A DNA stretch of 12,199 nt from NCBI GenBank assembly GCA_946482115.1, contig CAMLQP010000064.1, positions 1 to 12,199 on the forward strand, in the 5' to 3' direction. Positions 1-8,102 of the stretch are shown here, piece after piece. The notes beneath the pieces are model-generated. The model was given only the letters and a program-made list of their open reading frames with translations, was not told where the DNA came from and ran no database searches. The position numbers and the translations under genes were made by a program. Numbering within the stretch: position 1 is the first letter of the stretch; each line of letters starts with the position of its first letter. Source of the stretch: an uncultured Comamonadaceae bacterium. Lineage in GTDB: Bacteria > Pseudomonadota > Gammaproteobacteria > Burkholderiales > Burkholderiaceae.

Positions 1-355
1 GCTGCGCGGCGGCCAGCAGCATGGCGGTGTGGCCGTCGTGGCCGCAGGCGTGCATCTTGCCGGCGTGCCGGCTGGCGTGCTCAAAGGTGTTGAACTCCTG
101 CATGGGCAGTGCGTCCATGTCGGCGCGCAGGCCCACGGCGCGGCCGTTGCGGCCACCGTCACGGCCGTGCACGATGCCCACCACGCCAGTGGTGCCCATG
201 CCGCGGTGGATGGGGATGCCCCATTCGGTGAGTTTCTGAGCCACCAGGTCGGCGGTACGCACCTCCTCAAAGCAGAGTTCGGGGTGGGCGTGGATGTCAC
301 GCCGCACGGCGGCGATGGTGGCCGCCTGGGTCGCGATGCTGTCGATCAGTTTCAT
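1..355 (-). CDS. M20-family amidohydrolase (hippurate hydrolase/carboxypeptidase-like), N-terminal part
   Basis: A gene reading leftward out of the window. I translated 118 residues from the ATG at 355; M20 amidohydrolases usually have about 390-400. Seen: RRDIHAHPEL near residue 20, GLRADMDALPMQE around residues 77-89, and MHACGHDGHTAM at residues 101-112. The last is the metal-binding signature of the M20D subfamily, with Cys104 and His106 as expected metal ligands. Known of the family: these cytoplasmic metalloenzymes hydrolyse N-acyl or N-aroyl amino acids such as hippurate or N-acetylated amino acids. The exact substrate cannot be told from this fragment. The start is supported by a GAGGTGA ribosome-binding site six bases upstream (362-368). 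The gene is divergent from the molybdoenzyme operon, with a 72-bp gap. The fragment is intact as far as it goes, truncated only by the window edge. Confidence 0.93.
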   Translation of the reverse strand, partial: MKLIDSIATQAATIAAVRRDIHAHPELCFEEVRTADLVAQKLTEWGIPIHRGMGTTGVVGIVHGRDGGRNGRAVGLRADMDALPMQEFNTFEHASRHAGKMHACGHDGHTAMLLAAAQ

Positions 356-361
356 GGGGTA

Positions 362-368
362 TCACCTC
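362..368 (-). promoter_or_regulatory. Ribosome-binding site of the amidohydrolase gene
   Basis: GAGGTGA on the minus strand, six bases before the ATG at 355. It is close to the ideal anti-16S complement and fixes the start of the amidohydrolase. Confidence 0.8.
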
Positions 369-414
369 AAAAGGGCATGGTAGCAGCGTCCACCCGCCGG
401 GGGCGGCCATTGGG

Positions 415-420
415 CACAAT
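415..420 (+). promoter_or_regulatory. Candidate -10 box; possible leaderless start of the molybdoenzyme gene
   Basis: CACAAT lies seven bases before the ATG at 428, where a -10 hexamer would put the transcription start at or next to the start codon. No Shine-Dalgarno sequence is visible between it and the ATG, and no good -35 box lies at the usual distance. The call rests on one loose hexamer match and is weak. Confidence 0.3.
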
Positions 421-427
421 TCACCCC

Positions 428-2482
428 ATGAACGCCTTCTCGACCGTCCAGGTGCGTGGCGCCTGCCCGCACGACTGCCCCGACACCTGCGCCCTGATCA
501 CCACCGTGACCGAAGGAACGGCGGTGCGCGTGGCCGGCAACCCGGATCACCCGCACACCGGCGGCGTGCTGTGTGCCAAGGTGTCGAAATACGCCGAACG
601 CACGAACCACCCCGAGCGCCTGCTGCACCCGCTGCGGCGCGTGGGTCCCAAGGGCAGCGGCCGTTTCGAGCGCGTGGGCTGGGACGAGGCGCTGGACGAC
701 ATTGCGGCGCGGCTCCAGGCCATCGCCGCGCGCGACCCGCAGGCCGTGCTGCCCTACAGCTACGCGGGCACCATGGGGCTGGTGCAGGGCGAATCCATGG
801 CGGCGCGCTTCTTTCACCGGCTGGGGGCGTCCTTCCTGGACCGCACCATCTGTGCCTCGGCCGGTGCCGAGGCCCTGACGCACACGCTGGGCGGCAAGCT
901 GGGCATGCGGGTGCAGTTCTTCGCCGAAAGCCGGCTGATCCTGATCTGGGGCAGCAACTCCATCGGCAGCAACCTGCATTTCTGGCGCCACGCCCAGGAG
1001 GCCAAGAGAAACGGCGCGCGCCTGGTCTGCATCGATCCGCGCAGGAGCGAGACGGCCGAGAAGTGCCACGAACACATCGCTTTGCTGCCCGGTACCGATG
1101 CCGCGCTGGCGCTGGCGCTGATGCACGAGCTGATCGCCAACGACTGGCTGGACCACGACTACCTGCAGCGCCACACGCTGGGCTGGGAGGCGCTGCGCGA
1201 GCGCGCCTTGCAGTGGCCGCCCGAGCGCGCGGCGGCCGTCTGCGGCGTGCCGGTGGAGCAGATCCGCCGTCTGGCGCGCGACTACGGCGAAACCGCGAAA
1301 CGGGGCGCCCCGGTGGCGATCCGCCTGAATTACGGCATGCAGCGCGCGCGCGGTGGCGGCAACGCGGTGCGCGCCGTGGCCTGTCTGCCGGCGCTGGTGG
1401 GGGCCTGGCGCCACCGCGCGGGCGGCATGCTGCTGAGCAGCTCGGGCTCCTACCCGGTGCGCCGGGCCGAGCTTTACCGCCCGGACCTGCTGGCCGGCCG
1501 CCAGCCCCGCACCCTCAACATGACCACCATCGGCGATGACCTGCTGCGCGGCGCCTCGCCCGCCTTCGGGCCGCGCGTGGAGGCGCTGATCGTCTACAAC
1601 AGCAACCCGGTCGCGGTGGCGCCTGAGTCGTCCAAGGTGGTCCAGGGCTTCGCGCGCGAAGACCTGTTCACCGTGGTGCTGGAGCAGTTCCAGACCGACA
1701 CCGCCGATCACGCCGACTACGTGTTGCCGGCCACCACGCAGCTGGAGCACTGGGACATCCACACCAGCTATGGCCACACCGACGTGCTGCTGAACCGGCC
1801 AGCGATCGCCCCGATGGGCGAGGCCCGGCCCAACACGGCGGTGTTCCGCGCGCTGGCCCAGCGCATGGGCTTTGCCGAGGCCTGTTTCCAGGACGACGAC
1901 GAAACGTTGTGCCGCCAGGCCTTCGAGGGGCGCATCGACTTCGAGACCCTGCTCGAGCAGGGCTTCGCGACGCTGGACATGCCCGATGCGCCGTTCGCCG
2001 ACGGTCGTTTTCCCACCGCCTCGGGCCGGTGCGAGTTCTTCAGCGCCGCGCTCGCCGCCCAAGGCCAGGACGGCCTGCCGGACTATCTGCCCAATTTCGA
2101 GGTGCCTGGCAGCGACCCGCGCCACCCGCTGGCCATGATTTCGCCGCCCGCGCGCAACTTCCTCAACTCCAGCTTCGTCAACGTGACCAGCCTGCGCGAC
2201 ATCGAGCGCGAGCCGGTGCTCGAAATCCACGCCAGCGACGCGGCCCCGCGCGGCATCGCCGACGGCGACGTGGTGCGCGTGTTCAACGACCGGGGCGAGT
2301 ACCACTGCGCGGCACGCGTGAGCGACCGCGCCCGACCCGGTGTGGTCAATGGCCTGGGCATCTGGTGGCGCAAGTTCGGCCTGCGCGGCACCAATGTCAA
2401 CCAGCTGACCAGCCAGCGCCTCACCGACCTGGGCCGCGCGCCCACGTTCTACGACTGCCTCGTCGAGGTGCACAAGGCATGA
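428..2482 (+). CDS. Molybdopterin oxidoreductase (DMSO-reductase superfamily, formate-dehydrogenase-like), single subunit
   Basis: 684 residues. The N-terminus carries a Cys-X3-Cys-X3-Cys motif (C13, C17, C21) plus C49, the ligand set of the 4Fe-4S cluster in this superfamily. The central region has typical bis-MGD-binding stretches (LILIWGSNSIGSN; ICIDPR-like VCIDPRRSETA). The last ~110 residues match the C-terminal dinucleotide-binding domain (NFLNSSFVNVTSL, GDVVRVFNDRGE). Cys142 in ICASAG aligns by eye with the Sec/Cys molybdenum ligand of formate dehydrogenase H (inference). There is no twin-arginine signal before the cluster motif, so the enzyme is probably cytoplasmic. No electron-transfer or membrane-anchor subunit lies nearby, so substrate and partner are unknown. 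The reading frame extends upstream to a GTG at 29, but that part is antisense to the amidohydrolase; the ATG at 428 places the cluster motif at the family's usual position. First gene of a four-gene operon. Confidence 0.92.
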   Translation: MNAFSTVQVRGACPHDCPDTCALITTVTEGTAVRVAGNPDHPHTGGVLCAKVSKYAERTNHPERLLHPLRRVGPKGSGRFERVGWDEALDDIAARLQAIAARDPQAVLPYSYAGTMGLVQGESMAARFFHRLGASFLDRTICASAGAEALTHTLGGKLGMRVQFFAESRLILIWGSNSIGSNLHFWRHAQEAKRNGARLVCIDPRRSETAEKCHEHIALLPGTDAALALALMHELIANDWLDHDYLQRHTLGWEALRERALQWPPERAAAVCGVPVEQIRRLARDYGETAKRGAPVAIRLNYGMQRARGGGNAVRAVACLPALVGAWRHRAGGMLLSSSGSYPVRRAELYRPDLLAGRQPRTLNMTTIGDDLLRGASPAFGPRVEALIVYNSNPVAVAPESSKVVQGFAREDLFTVVLEQFQTDTADHADYVLPATTQLEHWDIHTSYGHTDVLLNRPAIAPMGEARPNTAVFRALAQRMGFAEACFQDDDETLCRQAFEGRIDFETLLEQGFATLDMPDAPFADGRFPTASGRCEFFSAALAAQGQDGLPDYLPNFEVPGSDPRHPLAMISPPARNFLNSSFVNVTSLRDIEREPVLEIHASDAAPRGIADGDVVRVFNDRGEYHCAARVSDRARPGVVNGLGIWWRKFGLRGTNVNQLTSQRLTDLGRAPTFYDCLVEVHKA

Positions 2483-3543
2483 GACGGCTGGCCGGCGCCG
2501 GTGCACTGCTGCTGGCGGCGGCGCTGGCGGGTTGCAGCGCGACCACCGGGGTGGGCTATTACTGGCAGTCCGTCACCGGCCACGTGGGCGTGATGCGGGC
2601 AGCGCGGCCCATAGGGGACTGGCTCGGAGACGAAACCACACCGCCGGCGGTGCGACAGCGGCTGGAGCAGGCGCGGCACATGCGCCGCTTTGCGGTGGAG
2701 CAGCTGGCACTGCCCGACAATGCCAGCTACACCCGGTACGCTGACCTCAAGCGCCGCGCGGTGGTCTGGAACGTGGTGGCCGCACCGCCCCAGGAATTGA
2801 CATTGAAGCAGTGGTGTTTCCCCGTCGTCGGCTGCGTGGGTTACCGGGGCTACTTCGACGAGGCCGACGCACGCGCCTTCGCCGCCACCCTCGGTGCGGA
2901 TCTCGAGGTCGCGGTGTATCCGGTGCCGGCGTATTCCACCCTGGGCTGGACCAACTGGCTGGGCGGCGATCCGCTGCTCAGCACCTTCATCGGCTACCCC
3001 GAGGGAGAACTGGCCCGCATCCTGTTCCACGAGCTGGCACACCAGGTGATCTACGTCCCGGACGACATGGCTTTCAACGAATCCTTCGCCACCGCGGTCG
3101 AGCGCCTGGGTGGCGAGCGCTGGATGGCAACCCGGGCCGGCGAGGCCGTGCGCCGCGATTACGAACGCTTCGATGCCCGCCGCCGCCAGTTCCGTGCGCT
3201 CACCGCCGCCACCCGCGAGCGTCTGGCCGCCGCCTACGCGCTGCCGGACGCCGCGGCCCGCGAAGCGGCCAAGCAGGCGGCGATGACCGGGTTCCGGGCG
3301 CGCTACCAGGCGCTCAAGGCCGAGTGGGGCGGCTTTGCCGGCTACGACCCCTGGGCTTTGCAGGCCAACAATGCGCTGTTCGCCGCCCAGCGCGCCTACG
3401 ATGAGCTGGTGCCGGGCTTCGAGGCGCTGTTCGAGCGCGAGGGCCGTGATTTCGCCCGGTTTTATGATGCGGTGCGGGCGCTTGCGCGCCAGCCCAAGGC
3501 CGAGCGCCATGCCGCGCTCGGGGCGCTTCGCCCCACGAACTGA
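2479..3543 (+). CDS. Putative zinc aminopeptidase lipoprotein (COG4324/PF10023-like)
   Basis: 354 residues. The N-terminus is a lipoprotein signal: MRR, a hydrophobic Ala/Leu stretch, then the lipobox LAGC with Cys19 as the lipidation site, so the mature protein is expected to be membrane-anchored outside the cytoplasm. A zinc-metallopeptidase HExxH motif, HELAH, lies at residues 184-188, and Glu201 in NESFATAVE is a candidate third zinc ligand. The flanking TNWLGGDPLLSTFIGYP and the helical C-terminal half fit the 'putative aminopeptidase' family, recalled from memory and not searched. Peptidase activity is inferred from the motif; the substrate is unknown. The start codon overlaps the stop of the molybdoenzyme gene (ATGA), with no separate good Shine-Dalgarno, so translation is probably coupled. 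The next gene follows after 13 bp. Confidence 0.88.
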   Translation: MRRLAGAGALLLAAALAGCSATTGVGYYWQSVTGHVGVMRAARPIGDWLGDETTPPAVRQRLEQARHMRRFAVEQLALPDNASYTRYADLKRRAVVWNVVAAPPQELTLKQWCFPVVGCVGYRGYFDEADARAFAATLGADLEVAVYPVPAYSTLGWTNWLGGDPLLSTFIGYPEGELARILFHELAHQVIYVPDDMAFNESFATAVERLGGERWMATRAGEAVRRDYERFDARRRQFRALTAATRERLAAAYALPDAAAREAAKQAAMTGFRARYQALKAEWGGFAGYDPWALQANNALFAAQRAYDELVPGFEALFEREGRDFARFYDAVRALARQPKAERHAALGALRPTN

Positions 3544-3546
3544 GAC

Positions 3547-3551
3547 AGGAG
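3547..3551 (+). promoter_or_regulatory. Ribosome-binding site of the PHA-system gene
   Basis: AGGAG five bases before the ATG at 3557. It is the only strong Shine-Dalgarno inside this operon and fixes the start of the small protein. Confidence 0.8.
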
Positions 3552-3556
3552 ACACC

Positions 3557-3871
3557 ATGCCCGATCTGCACATCCGCCGCGACCACGCACTGGGCCTGGC
3601 CAAGGCCCGCAAGGTGGCATTCGCCTGGGCCGAACAGGCCGAACAGGAGTTCGGCATGGAATGCACCTATGCCGAAGGCAAGACCAGCGACGAGGTGAGC
3701 TTCTCGCGCAGCGGCGTCGACGGCACGCTGGTCGTGACCAAGGACCGTTTCGAGCTGGACGCGAAGCTCGGCTTCCTGTTGGGGGCCTTCAAGGACCGCA
3801 TCGAATCCGAGATCGTGAAGAACCTGGACGCCTTGCTGAGCGCTTCGCCCAAGGGCGGCAAGAAGACATGA
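3557..3871 (+). CDS. Polyhydroxyalkanoic acid system family protein (PHA_gran_rgn, PF09650-like)
   Basis: 104 residues, soluble, with no signal peptide. The N-terminus MPDLHIRRDHALGLAKARKV followed by AWAEQAEQEFGMECTY, and the later GTLVVTKDRFELDAKLGFLLGAFKDRIESEI, match the small family annotated as polyhydroxyalkanoic acid system or granule-region proteins, which has about this length. The biochemical role of the family is poorly defined. A link to polyhydroxyalkanoate granules comes from the family name, not from a PHA synthase or phasin gene here; none is in the window. The C-terminus ends in a Lys-rich tail (KGGKKT). Its stop overlaps the start of the CoA-transferase gene (ATGA), so the two are probably translationally coupled. 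Confidence 0.85.
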   Translation: MPDLHIRRDHALGLAKARKVAFAWAEQAEQEFGMECTYAEGKTSDEVSFSRSGVDGTLVVTKDRFELDAKLGFLLGAFKDRIESEIVKNLDALLSASPKGGKKT

Positions 3872-5085
3872 GCGCCCCGGCCGCGGGCCCGCTCGACGGC
3901 CTCAAGGTGGTCGAGCTGGGGCAACTGATCGCCGGCCCGTTCGCGGCCAAGACCCTGGCCGATTTCGGTGCCGACGTGGTCAAGATCGAGCCCCCGCCAA
4001 GGGATGGGCAAGGCGGCGGCGACCCGCTGCGCACCTGGCGCCTGCTCAAGGACGGCACCTCGGTCTGGTGGCAGGTGCAGTCGCGCAACAAGCGCTCGCT
4101 GGCGCTGGATCTACGCCAGACCGAGGCGCGCGACATCGTGCGCCGGCTGGCGGCCGAGGCCGACGTGCTGGTCGAGAACTTCCGTCCCGGCGCCATGGAA
4201 GAGTGGGGCCTGGGGCCGGACGACCTGCTGGCGCTCAACCCCCGTCTGATCATGCTGCGCATCAGCGGCTATGGGCAGACCGGCCCCTACCGCGACCGGC
4301 CGGGCTTCGGGGTGGTGGCGGAAGCCATGGGTGGCCTGCGTCACCTGAGCGGCGAGCCGGGCCGGGTGCCGGTGCGCGTGGGCGTGAGCATCGGCGACAC
4401 GCTGGCGTCGCTGCACGGCGTGATCGGGGTGCTGATGGCGTTGCACCACCGCTCGCGCAGCGGGCGCGGGCAGGTGGTGGACGTGGCGCTGTACGAGGCG
4501 GTGTTCAACTGCATGGAGAGCCTGCTGCCGGAGTACAGCGCCTTCGGCGCTGTCCGCGGACCGGCTGGCAGCGCTTTGCCGGGTATCGCGCCCACCAATG
4601 CCTACCGCTGCGCCGACGGCCAGTACGTGCTGGTGGCCGGCAATGGCGACAGCATCTTCCGCCGCCTGATGGACTGCATTGGGCGCCCCGACCTGGGGCG
4701 GCAACCCGACCTGCAGACCAATCAGGGCCGGGTTGCGCGGGTGGACGAGCTCGACGCCGCGATCGGCGCCTGGGCGGCGACCCTGGACACCGGCGCGGCG
4801 CTGGAGGCCCTGGCGCGGGCCGAGGTGCCGGCCGGCCGCATCTACACCGCCGCCGACATCGCCGCCGATCCGCACTACGCCGCGCGCGGCATGCTGGAAA
4901 CCGTGCGGATGAGCGACGGCAGCGACCTGACGGTGCCGGGTTTCGTGCCCAAGCTGAGCGAAACCCCGGGTGGCCACCGCCGCAACGCCCCCGCCCTGGG
5001 GCAGGACACCGACGCGGTGCTGCGCGAGGTGGGGCTGAGCGACGCTCAGATCGCCGCGCTCAGGCAGCGCGGGGTGGTGGCTTAA
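3868..5085 (+). CDS. Class III (CaiB/BaiF family) CoA-transferase
   Basis: 405 residues, the usual size for family III CoA-transferases. Seen: the N-terminal LDGLKVVELGQLIAGPFAAKTLADFGADVVKIEPP, then NKRSLALDLR, ADVLVENFRPGAMEEWGL and SGYGQTGPY, all family hallmarks. Asp177 in GVSIGDT is in the position of the catalytic aspartate that forms the acyl-anhydride intermediate (Asp169 in formyl-CoA transferase). Family members move CoA between carboxylic acids in the cytoplasm; some are racemases or hydrolase-like, but the conserved Asp favours transferase activity. The donor and acceptor acids cannot be predicted. It is the last gene of the operon; its stop codon overlaps that of the convergent pilC by 4 bp, leaving no room for an intergenic terminator. 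Confidence 0.93.
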   Translation: MSAPAAGPLDGLKVVELGQLIAGPFAAKTLADFGADVVKIEPPPRDGQGGGDPLRTWRLLKDGTSVWWQVQSRNKRSLALDLRQTEARDIVRRLAAEADVLVENFRPGAMEEWGLGPDDLLALNPRLIMLRISGYGQTGPYRDRPGFGVVAEAMGGLRHLSGEPGRVPVRVGVSIGDTLASLHGVIGVLMALHHRSRSGRGQVVDVALYEAVFNCMESLLPEYSAFGAVRGPAGSALPGIAPTNAYRCADGQYVLVAGNGDSIFRRLMDCIGRPDLGRQPDLQTNQGRVARVDELDAAIGAWAATLDTGAALEALARAEVPAGRIYTAADIAADPHYAARGMLETVRMSDGSDLTVPGFVPKLSETPGGHRRNAPALGQDTDAVLREVGLSDAQIAALRQRGVVA

Positions 5086-6296
5086 ACAACTTGACCCAGC
5101 TTGAAGATCGGCAGGTACATCGAGATCACGATGCCGCCGATGATGGTGCCCAGGATCACGATGATGATGGGCTCCATCAGGCTGGACAGGCCGGCCACCA
5201 TGTCGTCCACCTCGGCCTCGTAGAAATCGGCCGCCTTGCCGAGCATGTGGTCGATGGAGCCGGATTCCTCGCCGATGGCGCACATCTGCAGCACCATGGA
5301 CGGGAAGATGTTGGCATTGGTCATGGCCGCGGTCAGGCTGGTGCCGGTCGAGACTTCCTGCTGGATCTTCTCGGTCGCATCCGCGTAGAGAAAGTTGCCC
5401 GAGGCCCCACCCACGGAGTCCAGGGCCTCCACCAGCGGCACGCCGGCCGCGAACATGGTGGACAGCGTGCGGGTCCAGCGGGCGATCACGGATTTTTCGA
5501 CCAGCACCCCGAACACCGGGATGCGCAGCATCAGCCGGTCCATGAACCGCTGCACCTTCTCGTTGCGTCTCCAGGCCTGGAAGAAGAAGTACAGGCCGCC
5601 GCCGATGCCACCGAAGATCAGCCACCACCACTCGACGAAGAACTCGCTCATCGCGATCACGAACAGCGTCGGCGCGGGCAGGTCGGCGCCGAACGAGGAG
5701 AACACCTGCTTGAAGGCCGGGATCACGAAGATCATGATCACCGAGACCACCACGAAGGCCACCACGATCACCGCGATCGGGTACATCAGCGCCGACTTGA
5801 TCTTGGACTTGATGGCCTCGGTCTTTTCCATGTACATGGCAAGCCGGTCCAGCAGTTCTTCCAGGATACCCGCCGCCTCGCCAGCCTCGATCAGGTTGCA
5901 ATAGAGGTTGTCGAAGTAGAGCGGATGCTTGCGAAAGGCCGCCGACAGCGAGGTGCCGGTCTCGACGTCGGTACGGATGTCGCTGAGCAGCCGGGTGACA
6001 TTGGCGTTGGGGTTGCCGCGTCCCACGATGTCGAAGGCCTGCAGCAGCGGCACGCCGGCTTTCATCATGGTGGCCATCTGGCGGGTGAAGATCGCGATGT
6101 CCTTGGGCTTGATGGGCTTGCCCGAGCGCATCCGGCGCTTCTTGATCTTGACCGGCAGGATGCCCTGGCGGCGCAGCGACGCCTGAACCTGGTTCTCGCC
6201 GCCGGCGCGGGTTTCGCCGCGAACGACCTTGCCGTTGCGGTCCTTGCCCTCCCACTCGAACACGAACTCCTTGATGTCCTTGGTCGCAGTTGCCAT
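5082..6296 (-). CDS. pilC: Type IV pilus assembly inner-membrane platform protein PilC (T2SF family)
   Basis: 404 residues, full length for PilC/GspF. Two T2SF repeats are visible: one starts near residue 70 (FTRQMATMMKAGVPLLQAFD) and the second near 273 (WTRTLSTMFAAGVPLVEALD). Hydrophobic membrane segments lie at about residues 169-192, 222-240 and 374-396. In type IV pili this protein sits in the inner membrane and couples the PilB ATPase to extension of the pilin fibre. GspF of type II secretion is the alternative, but the N-terminus (FVFEWEGKDRNGKVVRGE) and pairing with pilB favour PilC. The ATG at 6296 has an AAGGA ribosome-binding site five bases upstream (6302-6306). It lies 52 bp downstream of pilB in the same direction. 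The expected downstream prepilin peptidase gene pilD is absent; the gene instead converges on a CoA-transferase gene. Confidence 0.95.
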   Translation of the reverse strand: MATATKDIKEFVFEWEGKDRNGKVVRGETRAGGENQVQASLRRQGILPVKIKKRRMRSGKPIKPKDIAIFTRQMATMMKAGVPLLQAFDIVGRGNPNANVTRLLSDIRTDVETGTSLSAAFRKHPLYFDNLYCNLIEAGEAAGILEELLDRLAMYMEKTEAIKSKIKSALMYPIAVIVVAFVVVSVIMIFVIPAFKQVFSSFGADLPAPTLFVIAMSEFFVEWWWLIFGGIGGGLYFFFQAWRRNEKVQRFMDRLMLRIPVFGVLVEKSVIARWTRTLSTMFAAGVPLVEALDSVGGASGNFLYADATEKIQQEVSTGTSLTAAMTNANIFPSMVLQMCAIGEESGSIDHMLGKAADFYEAEVDDMVAGLSSLMEPIIIVILGTIIGGIVISMYLPIFKLGQVV

Positions 6297-6348
6297 GGCG
6301 GTCCTTTTGAACGGTCCCTTTTTTGATCAGTCTGGGCGGTTGCCGGGC

Positions 6349-8085
6349 TCAGTCATTGGTGCAGTTGAGCACTTCGTCAAGCGACGTGACGCCCAGTTTA
6401 ACCTTGTGCAGCCCCGATTGGCGCAAGGTGCGGACACCCTCGCGCTCGGCCTGTTCGGCGATTTCCAGCGCGCTGCCGCCGCGCAGGATGATGCGCTGGA
6501 TGTCTTCCGTTATGGGCATGACCTGGTAGATGCCGACGCGGCCCTTGTAGCCGTTGTTGCAGGCACTGCAGCCCACCGGCCTGTAGGGCTTCCAGCTGCC
6601 GTCCAGCTCGTCGGGCCTGAAGCCGGCGTCCAGCAGCGCCTTGTCGGGCACGTCCAGGGGCTGCTTGCACTGTGGGCACAGGCGCCGGGCCAGGCGCTGG
6701 GCCGTGATCAGGATCACGCTGGAAGCGATGTTGAACGGCGCAATGCCCATGTTGAGCATGCGGGTCAGCGTGGTGGGCGCGTCGTTGGTGTGCAGGGTGG
6801 ACAGCACCATGTGGCCGGTCTGGGCGGCCTTGATGGCGATGTCGGCGGTTTCCAGGTCGCGGATCTCGCCCACCATGATCACGTCCGGATCCTGGCGCAG
6901 GAAGGCCTTGAGCGCGGCGGCGAAGGTCAGGCCCGCCTTGTCGTTGACGTTGACCTGGTTGACGCCCGGCAGGTTGATCTCCGACGGGTCTTCGGCCGTG
7001 GAGATGTTGACCCCCGGCTGGTTGAGTATGTTCAGGCAGGTGTAGAGCGACACCGTCTTGCCCGAACCCGTGGGGCCGGTGACCAGCACCATGCCGTAAG
7101 GTCGGCCGATCGCTTCCAGCAGCCGTTCCTTTTCCTCCGGCTCGTAGCCCAGGGCGTCGATGCCCAGCCGGGCGCTGCTCGGGTCCAGGATGCGGATCAC
7201 GATCTTCTCGCCGAACAGCGTGGGCAGGGTGCTGACGCGGAAGTCGATCACCTTGTCGGGGCCGACCTTGAGCTTCATGCGTCCGTCCTGCGGCACCCGC
7301 TTCTCGGAGATGTCCATGCGCGAGATGACCTTGATGCGCGAGGCCAGCTTGTCCTTGATGGCCACCGGCGGGCTCGCGATCTCGCGCAGCTCGCCATCGA
7401 TGCGGAAGCGCACCCGGTAGTTGTGCTCGTAAGGCTCGAAATGCAGGTCGGAAGCCCGCATGCTGAAGGCATCCAGCAGCATCTTCTGCAAAAAGCGCAC
7501 AACTGGCGCATCTTCGACCTCGGCGGACATCTTGTCGGCCGACTCGGCCGGGTCCGTTTCGATGTGGGAATCCTCGAATTCGAACTCGCCACCGACGATG
7601 TGGTCGATGGCTTCGCTGGCTGACGTGGCCGCGGCGTCCACCAGGCGGATGAGCTTGTCGTATTCGGCGATCACCCAGTCGACATTGAGCTGGCTGGCGA
7701 ACTTGATCTTTTCCAGTGCCTGCTGGTCGGACGGGTCGGCGGTGGCGACCGTCAGGCGGTTGTTGCGCCGGCCCAGCACCAGGATGCGGTACTGTTGGCA
7801 GGTCTTGCTATCCAGGACCCCTTGGGGCAGGCGGTGGACGTCGATGGCGTCCAGGTCCAGCAGCGGCGCGCCGAACGCCTGGGACATGGTGTGGGCCAGG
7901 TCATGGGCCGACACCGCGCCGCTGCCCACCAGTTCGGCGATGAAGCTGCTGCGCTTGCTCTGGGTCCTGGCGTAGAGCTCCTCGGCGGTTTTCTGCTGCA
8001 GCTTGCCGGCAGAAATCAGTGCCCGTCCCAGGCCGGGCAGGGCCATGGTGACGGTGGCGCTGGCGTTTTTGTCGTCGTCTGCCAT
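6349..8085 (-). CDS. pilB: Type IV pilus assembly ATPase PilB
   Basis: 578 residues, the normal PilB length. An N-terminal MshEN-like domain covers about residues 15-170. The ATPase domain holds the Walker A GPTGSGKT at residues 337-344, an Asp box with STAEDP (D366), the Walker B MVGEIRD around residues 404-410, and a His-box (TGHMVLSTLHTND). Four cysteines in two pairs (C470/C473 and C506/C509) form the zinc-binding tetracysteine motif of PilB/GspE extension ATPases, which is absent from PilT. It powers pilus extension at the cytoplasmic face, acting on PilC. The ATG at 8085 begins MADDDKNASATV and has only a weak GGA upstream; a strong hairpin lies just ahead of it (8103-8131). Transcribed divergently from accB and probably cotranscribed with pilC. 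Confidence 0.96.
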   Translation of the reverse strand: MADDDKNASATVTMALPGLGRALISAGKLQQKTAEELYARTQSKRSSFIAELVGSGAVSAHDLAHTMSQAFGAPLLDLDAIDVHRLPQGVLDSKTCQQYRILVLGRRNNRLTVATADPSDQQALEKIKFASQLNVDWVIAEYDKLIRLVDAAATSASEAIDHIVGGEFEFEDSHIETDPAESADKMSAEVEDAPVVRFLQKMLLDAFSMRASDLHFEPYEHNYRVRFRIDGELREIASPPVAIKDKLASRIKVISRMDISEKRVPQDGRMKLKVGPDKVIDFRVSTLPTLFGEKIVIRILDPSSARLGIDALGYEPEEKERLLEAIGRPYGMVLVTGPTGSGKTVSLYTCLNILNQPGVNISTAEDPSEINLPGVNQVNVNDKAGLTFAAALKAFLRQDPDVIMVGEIRDLETADIAIKAAQTGHMVLSTLHTNDAPTTLTRMLNMGIAPFNIASSVILITAQRLARRLCPQCKQPLDVPDKALLDAGFRPDELDGSWKPYRPVGCSACNNGYKGRVGIYQVMPITEDIQRIILRGGSALEIAEQAEREGVRTLRQSGLHKVKLGVTSLDEVLNCTND

Positions 8086-8102
8086 GGTCCGAGCGGCGGC
8101 CT

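Noticed and set aside
394..406. Small dyad CCGCC-GGG-GGCGG upstream of the molybdoenzyme gene
   Set aside because: A five-base GC-only stem in high-GC DNA is expected by chance, and nothing else supports an operator.
362..2506. 714-residue open frame on the minus strand opposite the molybdoenzyme
   Set aside because: The plus-strand frame has clear family motifs throughout. The minus frame is His/Arg/Gly/Ala-rich with no recognisable domain, the usual mirror of high GC3 codons.
4111..6255. 714-residue minus-strand frame across pilC and the CoA-transferase
   Set aside because: Overlaps genuine pilC in another frame and has no coherent domain. The same length as the other 714-residue shadow is coincidence.
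4068..6326. 752-residue plus-strand frame spanning the CoA-transferase and pilC
   Set aside because: It is out of frame with the CoA-transferase and antisense to pilC. Its His/Asp-rich composition reflects the complement of pilC codons.
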